Source of the DNA: Parachlamydiaceae bacterium
Lineage (GTDB): Bacteria > Chlamydiota > Chlamydiia > Chlamydiales > Parachlamydiaceae
Length of the DNA: 9,372 nucleotides
Reading direction: 5' to 3'
Assembly: GCA_013815395.1 (NCBI GenBank)
Contig: JACDGH010000086.1
Location: 1 to 9,372 of the forward strand
Position numbers and translations under genes: made by a program. The notes below the pieces were generated by a model, which made no database searches, was not told the DNA's origin, and saw nothing but the letters and a program-made list of their open reading frames with translations. Shown here in pieces: positions 1-5,938 of the stretch; position 1 is the stretch's first letter; every line of letters starts with the position of its first letter.

Positions 1-110
1 AATGAAGGGTGGGTCATTTTGAGTGACCGCCAGGTGGGCCGTTTTAGATGGCCGCCAAATGGGTCATTTTAGGCGACCGCCAAATGGGTCGTTTTCCGTG
101 GTTGTTGACA
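1..110. mobile_element. Terminal region of an IS21-family-like insertion sequence (partial)
   Basis: This is the end of an insertion sequence whose body lies left of the window. Read on the minus strand, the terminus starts TGTCAACAACC at position 110 and runs into tandem copies of a motif containing GGGTCATTTT and GACCGCC. IS21-family elements are known to begin with TG, end with CA and carry several transposase-binding repeats near each end, which fits what is seen. The host gene to the right loses its reading frame exactly at base 110/111, which fixes the boundary. No transposase gene (istA or istB) is in view, so the family call rests on the terminus architecture alone. The target-site duplication cannot be checked because the other end is missing. 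Confidence 0.72.
10..110. repeat. 25-bp tandem units at the transposon end (about four copies)
   Basis: Units start at 10, 35, 60 and 85. Each begins TGGGTC or TGGGCC, continues with ATTTT or GTTTT, and the first three close with GRCCGCC. The last unit diverges after its TTTT and runs into the terminal TTGACA at 105-110. The strict 25-bp spacing, roughly two helical turns, is what would be expected of transposase-binding sites lying on one face of the DNA. The binding role is inferred from IS21-family biology. Confidence 0.75.
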
Positions 111-637
111 CCATAAATTGAAAAATGAGGTATTTGAGAAAAATCCAAGTCCAAAAGATCGGCAGTCAGCCCACATGGAATCGACGCTAAGATAACACTA
201 TTATGCAGTCGGTTTTGAATTTCTCTTTTGAAGATTTCAAAGCGTTGCTGTGTTGCAAGGCAGGTTGGAGCCTGATCAAGAAGAAATGATTCTAATTGGG
301 TAAAGGGCTGGTTTTCTGCATTCAAGCCTGTCAATCGACCTTGTTTGGGATGGTTAATGATGTAATCTGTCCAGTATCCATTCAGCCCACCTCTTTGCAA
401 AAGAAACCTGCCTAATTCAAATTGAGATAGAGATTGGAGCAGTTCTAACTGACGAGCTACAGAGATATAAGCTAGATCGCCTCTTTGCTTGATCTTCTTT
501 GCTATACTTTCTATCGCTTCTGGGAGGGTATTTCGTTCTGTGTGTGATAGATTGGTTTCTTCAATAGAATTGGCAGCGTTTATTGCTTTAGTCGTTGTTA
601 TCATAGCTAAAATTCCTAACATAATGTGTTTTTTCAT
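111..637 (-). pseudogene. Exported SAM-dependent methyltransferase-like protein, 3' end removed by a transposon
   Basis: The reading frame starts at 637 behind a GAGGA ribosome site and encodes a probable signal peptide (basic MKKH, hydrophobic stretch, likely cleavage near residues 20-22, INA/AN). The body has a conserved-looking helical region (GRFLLQRGGLNGYWTDYI, residues 76-93) and a segment like methyltransferase motif I (VILASIPCG, residues 148-156). It resembles a class I methyltransferase family that I recall from intracellular gammaproteobacteria, but that is from memory. After Gly176 the frame enters transposon DNA and adds 21 foreign residues before a stop at 44-46. The expected acidic residue after the next beta strand, and the rest of the Rossmann fold, are therefore missing. 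The product is very probably inactive. It follows the cupin gene by 7 bases and would have been co-transcribed with it. Confidence 0.7.
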
Positions 638-644
638 CGAGTCC

Positions 645-1031
645 TCAGAATGAATTTTTTGTGTCTAATGCTTTCAGTTCGATGACCATCACTTCAATGG
701 GTTCATCTGATTCATTGATGTCCCCATGAAGTATGCCTGGGGGATCTTCTGTTAACCAATAGGCTATACCAGATTCAAAATTGAGGTCGGATGTTTCTCC
801 AGTTTGTTCAATTTTAGTGAGCGTTCCTCCTTTCAGTCCTACAACCACACGTGCACAGTCATGTCTATGCATTTTCAGAGGCTGATGAGGCATAATGATA
901 GTTTTCCACACCCTGACATGTTCATTTTCAAATTGAAAAACACGATGAGTTTGAGTTGGCGATAATTCTTCACTTTGTAATAGATTGCAATAAGCGAGGG
1001 AGAGAAGCCAAAGAAATCTTACTATATTCAT
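645..1031 (-). CDS. Small exported cupin-domain protein
   Basis: This 128-residue protein has an N-terminal hydrophobic segment (residues 4-18), probably a signal peptide; LAYC (12-15) is a weak lipobox candidate. The rest fits a single cupin barrel. Cupin motif 1 shows H55-x-H57 with Arg61 and a following KGG turn, and motif 2 shows PPGILHGDIN with His102. These histidines would bind one metal ion. The Glu usually found in motif 1 is not obvious. The start at 1031 has a clear GGAG site about 7 bases upstream. It lies 43 bases after the nucleotidyltransferase gene and 7 bases before the truncated methyltransferase gene, so it may be the penultimate gene of the minus-strand operon. The substrate is unknown; cupins range from dioxygenases to sugar-binding proteins. 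Confidence 0.72.
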   Translation of the reverse strand: MNIVRFLWLLSLAYCNLLQSEELSPTQTHRVFQFENEHVRVWKTIIMPHQPLKMHRHDCARVVVGLKGGTLTKIEQTGETSDLNFESGIAYWLTEDPPGILHGDINESDEPIEVMVIELKALDTKNSF

Positions 1032-1074
1032 TTTATCTCCTAAAATTGAGTGCTATCTTTAAACAGTGGCTTTT

Positions 1075-1908
1075 TCATTCTGCATATAGTTTTATTCGCT
1101 TGTTTGGATCATCAAAATTCGCTAATGGAATTCGTCCATTGATTTTATCTACCATAAAATCAGCACAAGGCTTTATAAGCACTTTGATATCATCCCAATG
1201 CTCATTTTCTGCACCAATACAGATCGATTTGGCACGTTTCATCACAAGTTGATACCTTTCAGGTAAATGATTCATTACCCAATCTGCTGCCGCAGGTTTA
1301 GGTCTTATCGTGTCTGTTTCTAAAGTACTCCAGATGCGGGCAAAAGTAAGTAAAACATTTCGAGTATCATGCTCAAGATCTGTGGAAAGTCTATTTAAAT
1401 CATGAAGCATAGCCTTCATAAAATCATGGTATGGTACCTGCACCAAAAGCTGCTCAGCTCCTACTCCCCACAAAGTTTCGCTCTTTAATAAAACTTGAGT
1501 AACAATGACTGCCAGATCAGGCATTTCATAGTTTTCCCATGGTTCAATGATGCCTTTTTCAAAGGATTCACGTAGCCAATCACCATATTGGAAATCAAAA
1601 TGAGGGAGATATTGCCAAGGATTAATCATTCGCTTCTCAACAATGGTCATTTCAATAGGCAATTTTGAACTTTTCATGTAAATGCCAGAGATTTGAAGAA
1701 GCTTAGCAATTAATTTAGCTTTTTCCTCTGAAGTTGTCGCACGATTGATAACGGCGAACAAATCAATGTCACTGCATTTTTGTAGCCCACCTACAAGAGA
1801 TGATCCATAAAGATAAATCCCTAAAATATCAGGCCCTAGAATCCTTTTTAATAACTCTACGCTGTCTTTCAGTTGCAGTTGCATTTCATGGCTATAAGTA
1901 GGCTTCAT
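1075..1908 (-). CDS. AadA-type aminoglycoside nucleotidyltransferase, ANT(3'')/ANT(9)-like
   Basis: Enzymes of this family transfer AMP from ATP to a hydroxyl of streptomycin and/or spectinomycin in the cytoplasm. The nucleotidyltransferase motif is complete: LYGSS at 33-37 and SDIDL at 46-50, with metal-binding Asp47 and Asp49. Glu86 aligns with the catalytic base of Salmonella AadA (Glu87). The C-terminal helical domain follows the AadA pattern closely, including FQYGDWLRES (106-115), RNVLLTFARIW (183-193) and AAADW (206-210). Trp111 and Asp177 align with the residues reported in Salmonella AadA as needed for streptomycin, which would predict dual streptomycin/spectinomycin activity. That alignment was made by eye from memory. 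The length (277 aa) is slightly above the usual 260 or so. The ribosome site is weak (AGAAG). It starts 27 bases after the two-domain acetyltransferase gene. It could also act on a different natural substrate. Confidence 0.9.
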   Translation of the reverse strand: MKPTYSHEMQLQLKDSVELLKRILGPDILGIYLYGSSLVGGLQKCSDIDLFAVINRATTSEEKAKLIAKLLQISGIYMKSSKLPIEMTIVEKRMINPWQYLPHFDFQYGDWLRESFEKGIIEPWENYEMPDLAVIVTQVLLKSETLWGVGAEQLLVQVPYHDFMKAMLHDLNRLSTDLEHDTRNVLLTFARIWSTLETDTIRPKPAAADWVMNHLPERYQLVMKRAKSICIGAENEHWDDIKVLIKPCADFMVDKINGRIPLANFDDPNKRIKLYAE

Positions 1909-1935
1909 AGGGAATCTTCTATCCTTAATTGCATA

Positions 1936-2889
1936 TTAGCTTAGATTTTTTCTTAGAAAGAATTTTGAATGACCGAACCAACAATTTTTTAATTCACTGA
2001 CTCGTTTATAACCGTTTTTCAAATAAAATTGTTCCGCTTGGAAATCAAAAGTATCTACCGCAGAAAAAACGCATCCATTTTTAATGGCTTCTCGTTCAGC
2101 AGCATCTAACAATTGTGTTCCGTATCCTTGTTTTTGAAGACTGCCTTCAATCCATAATACGTCAATGTAGATTGATTCCGTGCCCATAAATGCTTGTATC
2201 CCACCGAAAACTTTTCCCAGATCATTTTTCAAAAAAATGGAAAATGCTTTATCTCGCTCACCTAATATATTCTCATTGAATGCAACGATACCTTCTCTTA
2301 CAACGGAATTATCAGCCTCGCTAGGTGAATAATCGACGACTACTCTGTACACATTCCCTCTACTTTGAATATTCGGGCTTTCTAGAGAGGTGAATTTTAA
2401 GATAATCATAGGATGAGGTTTGGGTTCTGGCACAGTTTTAAGTGTCATTTCAAATTGACCATGTGAATATTGGCTGACAACTCTGTCCCAAAATTCTATT
2501 GCTGCTGTATTTTCTGGTATTTGAGAAGTCTCCCACACCCCAGGAAACTGGTTGAAGACTTGCTCTGCAGCGTGGTAGCCAATGCCTTTCCCTTGAAACT
2601 TGGAAACAATGAAGAATTCCCCAATGTTCCAATCTACATCTGACGTGCTTCCCACTTTATTGATCAGCACAAATCCAGCTAGCTCATCATCTACTTTTAT
2701 TAAAAAAGCATGTCTATCTGGCTTATCGCAATAAGAGCTAAGATCAATGCATTCAAAAAGACCATTAGAAGGGACTTCCCAAGTAGGTAAAAAGCCACAG
2801 TACTTTGACATTTCATATACGTAAAAACGGCCAAGATTTTGGATGGTATTCTTGTCTTCTTGAGTGGCTTTGGATAGGGTAATCTTCAT
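1936..2889 (-). CDS. Two-domain GNAT N-acetyltransferase (tandem GNAT fusion)
   Basis: The 317-residue protein holds two complete acetyl-CoA-dependent acetyltransferase domains. Domain 1 (about 1-155) has motif A at FFIVSKFQGKGIGYHAAEQ (92-110), with the pyrophosphate loop Q99-G-K-G-I-G104. Domain 2 (about 178-317) has DVLWIEGSLQKQGYGTQLL (243-261), with loop Q254-G-Y-G257, then the usual FYLKNGYKRV strand. Both loops look intact, so both halves may bind acetyl-CoA. I chose ATG at 2889, which has GGAG 8 bases upstream and overlaps the preceding stop as ATGA. A longer frame from 2952 would add 21 residues lying inside the previous gene. The acceptor substrate cannot be read from sequence. Its place between an AAC(6')-like and an AadA-like gene suggests an antibiotic or other amine-bearing metabolite. 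Confidence 0.85.
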   Translation of the reverse strand: MKITLSKATQEDKNTIQNLGRFYVYEMSKYCGFLPTWEVPSNGLFECIDLSSYCDKPDRHAFLIKVDDELAGFVLINKVGSTSDVDWNIGEFFIVSKFQGKGIGYHAAEQVFNQFPGVWETSQIPENTAAIEFWDRVVSQYSHGQFEMTLKTVPEPKPHPMIILKFTSLESPNIQSRGNVYRVVVDYSPSEADNSVVREGIVAFNENILGERDKAFSIFLKNDLGKVFGGIQAFMGTESIYIDVLWIEGSLQKQGYGTQLLDAAEREAIKNGCVFSAVDTFDFQAEQFYLKNGYKRVSELKNCWFGHSKFFLRKNLS

Positions 2890-3386
2890 TTCTTTGTCTC
2901 CAAAAGATCCTTCATATACAGCTCCATTTGATAGTGAGGAACTGGATGCCAACTTGCGATAAACTCTGCGATGATTTTAAAACCCACTTTTTGGTACACG
3001 TGGATGGCTCGTTTATTTGTAGCTTCAGGATCTATCAGAACTCTTTTTACATTTGGAAACTGGCTGAGTAAAAACTCCTGAATCATTGGCACAGCAATTC
3101 CTTTTCCCAAATAATTTAGATCGCAAATAAACAGATCTAAGGTAGTTGCATCATTTCCTTCAGGTGAGGTGATCAGAAAAGCAAGAGGAATATCTTTATC
3201 ATAACCAATCCAGTAGGTAGTGTCGGATTCTCCTTGAAAAAACTTTTCCAAGCCGTTTAGAGTGTTTTGTAGTCCGATTCCATGAATCCACTCAGCAATA
3301 TAAGGTTGTACAAGCCATTTGTGAACAAGAGGCCGATCTTTTACTTCCATAGGTTTAAATATGAATTGAAATTTAGACGAGATCAT
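2886..3386 (-). CDS. AAC(6')-like aminoglycoside N-acetyltransferase (GNAT)
   Basis: This 166-residue GNAT protein resembles aminoglycoside 6'-N-acetyltransferases of the AAC(6')-Ib kind. Seen in the sequence are the N-terminal substrate region with WLVQPYIAEW (24-33), the strand LDLFI (83-87) before the acetyl-CoA loop LGKGIAVPMI (93-102), and the block DPEATNKRAIHVYQKVGF (119-136), which matches the DPxxxNxRAIxxYxKxGF signature. In that family the enzyme acetylates the 6'-amino group of kanamycin-type drugs. The second Gly of the loop is Ala98 here. The start at 3386 overlaps the upstream stop as ATGA and has GGGGA just upstream; its own stop overlaps the next start in the same way. Related siderophore-biosynthesis acetyltransferases share this fold, so drug activity is probable but unproven. 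Confidence 0.8.
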   Translation of the reverse strand: MISSKFQFIFKPMEVKDRPLVHKWLVQPYIAEWIHGIGLQNTLNGLEKFFQGESDTTYWIGYDKDIPLAFLITSPEGNDATTLDLFICDLNYLGKGIAVPMIQEFLLSQFPNVKRVLIDPEATNKRAIHVYQKVGFKIIAEFIASWHPVPHYQMELYMKDLLETKK

Positions 3387-3853
3387 ATTTCCCCAAGTTT
3401 CTTGTATAAATATACCATTTTAAAATCAGGTCCATAGGTATTCAACTCGAATAAGGGTTCAAACCCATTCCCCTGATAAAAAATATAGGTCTTTATATAA
3501 TTAGGGTCCTTTTCAACAGGGCTTAATGTCTCAACAGTCATGGATGTACACTGCTTCTCTGAGCAGTAAGTCTCAGCACATTTCAAAAGAGAACTGCCTA
3601 TTCCTTGACCATGATATTCTTTTTTGACTGCCATCCAGTAAATATTAGCATTGTTAGGAAAAGCCATTTCTAAGGAAATCAACCCTACATAGATGCCATT
3701 AAACTTCGCACCAAAAGTAATCAGCTCTCTCACACCTTTTGCATAGCGTTCATTAGCCTCTTGAATTCCGAAATATTCAGGAAGAGAGAGTGTAAGCTCT
3801 CGGCATGCTTGTTCGGATTCGTTAGCACTTAATTGGTAAATGGTTAAATCCAT
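3383..3853 (-). CDS. Single-domain GNAT N-acetyltransferase
   Basis: This 156-residue acetyltransferase has motif A at MAVKKEYHGQGIGSSLLKCAE (residues 74-94), with the acetyl-CoA loop Q83-G-I-G86. The C-terminal half (TLSPVEKDP, then YIFYQGNGFEPL and GPDFKMVYLYK) matches a common GNAT subfamily in which a conserved Tyr and an FYxxxGF segment shape the active site. The substrate is unknown. The start overlaps the end of the Nudix gene by 10 bases, and the stop overlaps the next start by 4 bases, so it is likely translated by coupling within the operon. Length is typical of the family and no key motif is missing. Confidence 0.85.
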   Translation of the reverse strand: MDLTIYQLSANESEQACRELTLSLPEYFGIQEANERYAKGVRELITFGAKFNGIYVGLISLEMAFPNNANIYWMAVKKEYHGQGIGSSLLKCAETYCSEKQCTSMTVETLSPVEKDPNYIKTYIFYQGNGFEPLFELNTYGPDFKMVYLYKKLGEI

Positions 3854-4443
3854 TTAACTGCCTCTATTATGCTGTCTACCATTAAGTTCTTTTCATGGCT
3901 CATTTTCTGTAAAAATCTTTTCATATGCGGATCGGATTTCTCGAATGGAATCTCATCGATCGAAAACCAACGAATCTGGTTAAACTCATTAATATCGTAG
4001 TCGAAAGATAGACTTGGATCACATTTAAGCAGATACCAAAGAGACACATCTGTGTGTTTGGCAACATTACCCACTGTTTGTGTTACTGTCAGAAGAAGTG
4101 GCTTATCGAAAAAAAACTCGGCTTCAATACCAAGTTCTTCTTTGGCTTCTCGTCTAACCGTTTCGTGAGGATCTTCACCTGGATCAACATGGCCACCTGG
4201 AGGAAGCCAAAGCTCAGTCTTTTTATGATCTACTAACAAAATCTGACTCATATCAGGCGAAGCGATCACAAAATAGGAAACCAAGTGAGTTTCCGGAGTT
4301 GATGGCTTTGCCATCCGAAAGATTTCACTGCCAGATTCAATCCAATCGAGCGCAAAACGTGTATGTTCTTGCTCAGCCTTATCTAAAGGGCTAATAGCGG
4401 TAATCGCTTGATGGATTTTTGATCGAATATCATTTGTATTCAC
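3844..4443 (-). CDS. Nudix hydrolase
   Basis: Nudix enzymes hydrolyse nucleoside diphosphates linked to another group, using metals held by the Nudix box. The box is perfect: G84, E90, R98-E99, E102-E103, G105, I106 in the GX5EX7REUXEEXGU spacing. The N-terminal 55 residues, including SPLDKAEQEH and the HLVSYFV strand, mark a well-spread bacterial subfamily whose members often sit next to acetyltransferase or phosphotransferase genes; this is recalled, not searched. The start is a GTG at 4443 with AAGGA six bases upstream; the nearby ATG is out of frame. It follows the nuclease gene by 26 bases and overlaps the next GNAT gene by 10 bases. The substrate is unknown. Confidence 0.9.
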   Translation of the reverse strand: MNTNDIRSKIHQAITAISPLDKAEQEHTRFALDWIESGSEIFRMAKPSTPETHLVSYFVIASPDMSQILLVDHKKTELWLPPGGHVDPGEDPHETVRREAKEELGIEAEFFFDKPLLLTVTQTVGNVAKHTDVSLWYLLKCDPSLSFDYDINEFNQIRWFSIDEIPFEKSDPHMKRFLQKMSHEKNLMVDSIIEAVKWI

Positions 4444-4469
4444 GACAGATCCTTCTTAAACCAACACAC

Positions 4470-5579
4470 TTAAATTTCCTTCTTCTTTTTGACTCTTTTT
4501 GCCTTCGGACTTGGAATTGCACTGAGCTCAGCTTCGATTTCATCAATTGTTGGAAGTTGCCCTACAAGCTTTTTAGGTAGAGTTGAAACAATTTTTGTTT
4601 CATATTCAGCTACTCCCATTGGTTTGTGAATGTCTCGGAGCGCATATTCTGCAATGAAATTGTCTTTGCTTTTGCAAATCAAAATACCAATGGTTGGATT
4701 ATCCGTAGGATGCTTCATGAGATCATCAACGGCGGATAAATAAAAGTTCATCTTACCTGCAAATTCAGGCTTAAAATCAACCGTCTTTAATTCAATCACA
4801 ACAAAACATCTAAGCTTTAGGTGATAAAATAGAAGGTCGATATAAAAGTCTTTTTTACCTACCACCAAATTGACTTGTCTGCCAACAAATGAAAAGCCCT
4901 GACCTAACTCAGATATAAATTTCTCAACGTGCTTAAGCAATCCTTCTTCTAGATCTTTTTCAATGTGCTCTCTAGCTAATTCAAGAAAATCAAAGTTATA
5001 AGGATCTTTCAGGGTATCATGGGCTAATCGTGAATGTGGATCGGGTAGTCTATCCTGAAAATTGGTAATGGCTTTGCCATGTCTCTTGTAAGTTTTTATT
5101 TTAATTGAATCTACTAGAGCATTGCGAGACCATCCTTCTTGAATAACCATATTGACATACCAAAGGCGTTCATCCAGAGATTTAACTCCCTCAAAAATAG
5201 CTATGTTATGCCCCCATGGGATATTGAAAATAGAAAGCTCATCTAATTTACCCACAGCTTGTGGGGAAATTGAATATGCCAGATAAAATGCCCTCATTCT
5301 GCCCATGTTTGTCTTAGAAAACCCTTCGATCCCTGGAAATTCATTCTGAATATCCCTTGAAACCTTATCTATCACGCCAGAACCCCAACCATCCTTCTCT
5401 TGTCTTTCAACAATTTCTCGCCCTATATCCCAATACAGTCGAATTAGCTCTCTATTCACCGCTAAAGCAGCTTTGAATTGAGCGGATCGTATCTTTTTCT
5501 TAAGCTGTGTCACAAACTTGGTATAGTCTGTCGAAACAATGCTTTGTTTCTTGGAAACAGTTTTTTTACTTTTTGTCAT
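4470..5579 (-). CDS. YhcG-family PD-(D/E)XK nuclease (DUF1016)
   Basis: The 369-residue protein has the two-part layout of the YhcG/DUF1016 family. A helical N-terminal domain (about 20-175) contains LYWDIGREIVERQ and GFSKTNMGRMRAFY, followed by a PD-(D/E)XK nuclease domain (about 190-345). The likely catalytic residues are D248 in KKDFYIDLLF and E263-x-K265 in VVIELK, which is the usual spacing. The tail (358-369) is very lysine-rich. Members occur widely on mobile DNA and near restriction systems; a role in cutting DNA or RNA is inferred. The ribosome site is weak (AAGAGA about 6 bases before ATG). It is the first gene of the minus-strand run and has its own promoter upstream. Whether it works with the Nudix and acetyltransferase genes or is only a neighbour is unclear. 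Confidence 0.9.
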   Translation of the reverse strand: MTKSKKTVSKKQSIVSTDYTKFVTQLKKKIRSAQFKAALAVNRELIRLYWDIGREIVERQEKDGWGSGVIDKVSRDIQNEFPGIEGFSKTNMGRMRAFYLAYSISPQAVGKLDELSIFNIPWGHNIAIFEGVKSLDERLWYVNMVIQEGWSRNALVDSIKIKTYKRHGKAITNFQDRLPDPHSRLAHDTLKDPYNFDFLELAREHIEKDLEEGLLKHVEKFISELGQGFSFVGRQVNLVVGKKDFYIDLLFYHLKLRCFVVIELKTVDFKPEFAGKMNFYLSAVDDLMKHPTDNPTIGILICKSKDNFIAEYALRDIHKPMGVAEYETKIVSTLPKKLVGQLPTIDEIEAELSAIPSPKAKRVKKKKEI

Positions 5580-5676
5580 TTAAGTTCTCTTACTTAGTCT
5601 TTTTATTTGCCAAGCCACAAGCTCTAATTGTAATGCGAACTCTCTGATAGATCACCGCTCTCAGTAGAATTACAGG

Positions 5677-5704
5677 ATTATACCAGGAAAAAGCCAAAAA
5701 CCAA
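5677..5704 (-). promoter_or_regulatory. Probable promoter of the nuclease-led operon
   Basis: On the minus strand a perfect -10 box TATAAT (5682-5677) is preceded by TGG, giving an extended -10 (TGGTATAAT). A partial -35 (TTGGTT, 5704-5699) lies 16 bases upstream. It would drive the YhcG gene and probably the genes beyond it, since later gaps are too short for other obvious promoters. Confidence 0.5.
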
Positions 5705-5859
5705 ATGTTTTTATAGAGGTTTTTCACTCAGTCAAGTGCGTAAAAGAAACCCGCTTAATTACGTAGTAGATCTCTGATAATCCATCTTTGGCAGAACTTT
5801 ACTGGATATCGATAAAGGTTGTTTTTGATGCCCAGAATTTGACAATAGATTTAATATGC

Positions 5860-5891
5860 TTGACCCTAACGTATACGTCATTCCTTATAAT
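5860..5891 (+). promoter_or_regulatory. MerR-type promoter and operator of the TipA-like regulator
   Basis: TTGACC (5860-5865) and TATAAT (5886-5891) are separated by 20 bases. This is longer than the usual 17, as is typical of promoters activated by MerR proteins through DNA untwisting. Inside the spacer is the perfect palindrome ACGTATACGT (5869-5878). A second ACGTAT follows the -10 box (5894-5899). The regulator gene starts about 48 bases downstream, so self-regulation is the natural reading. Confidence 0.72.
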
Positions 5892-5938
5892 GGACGTATC
5901 CTTTAAAATCAAAGGGATATTAAAGGGTGAGGAAATCG

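Larger units (their letters stand above)
5580..5938. other. Intergenic region between divergent genes
   Basis: No gene is supported in these 359 bases. They hold one outward-facing promoter for each neighbour and a MerR-type palindrome. There is also a loose AT-rich inverted repeat (AAAAACC at 5696-5702 with GGTTTTT at 5718-5724, 15-base loop), which overlaps the proposed upstream promoter element of the nuclease gene. The nuclease mRNA would have a leader of roughly 90 bases in which I see no clear riboswitch fold. Confidence 0.6.

Noticed and set aside
10..110. CRISPR array
   Set aside because: The 25-bp units are directly adjacent without unique spacers, and they end at a transposon terminus.
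956..1252. Plus-strand open frame of 98 codons
   Set aside because: It lies antisense to the cupin and nucleotidyltransferase genes, has no family resemblance, and is explained by their coding on the other strand.
2890..2952. Longer start for the two-domain GNAT protein
   Set aside because: The extra 21 residues are serine-rich, unlike a GNAT start, lie in the preceding gene, and the ATG at 2889 has a better ribosome site and stop-start overlap.
1032..4469. Integron gene-cassette array
   Set aside because: The genes overlap or are separated by at most 43 bases, which leaves no room for attC sites, and no such folded sites or integrase are seen.
5839..5857. TTGACA as the -35 box of the regulator promoter
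   Set aside because: No -10 box lies at a suitable distance downstream; TAATAT is too close and the TATAAT is too far.
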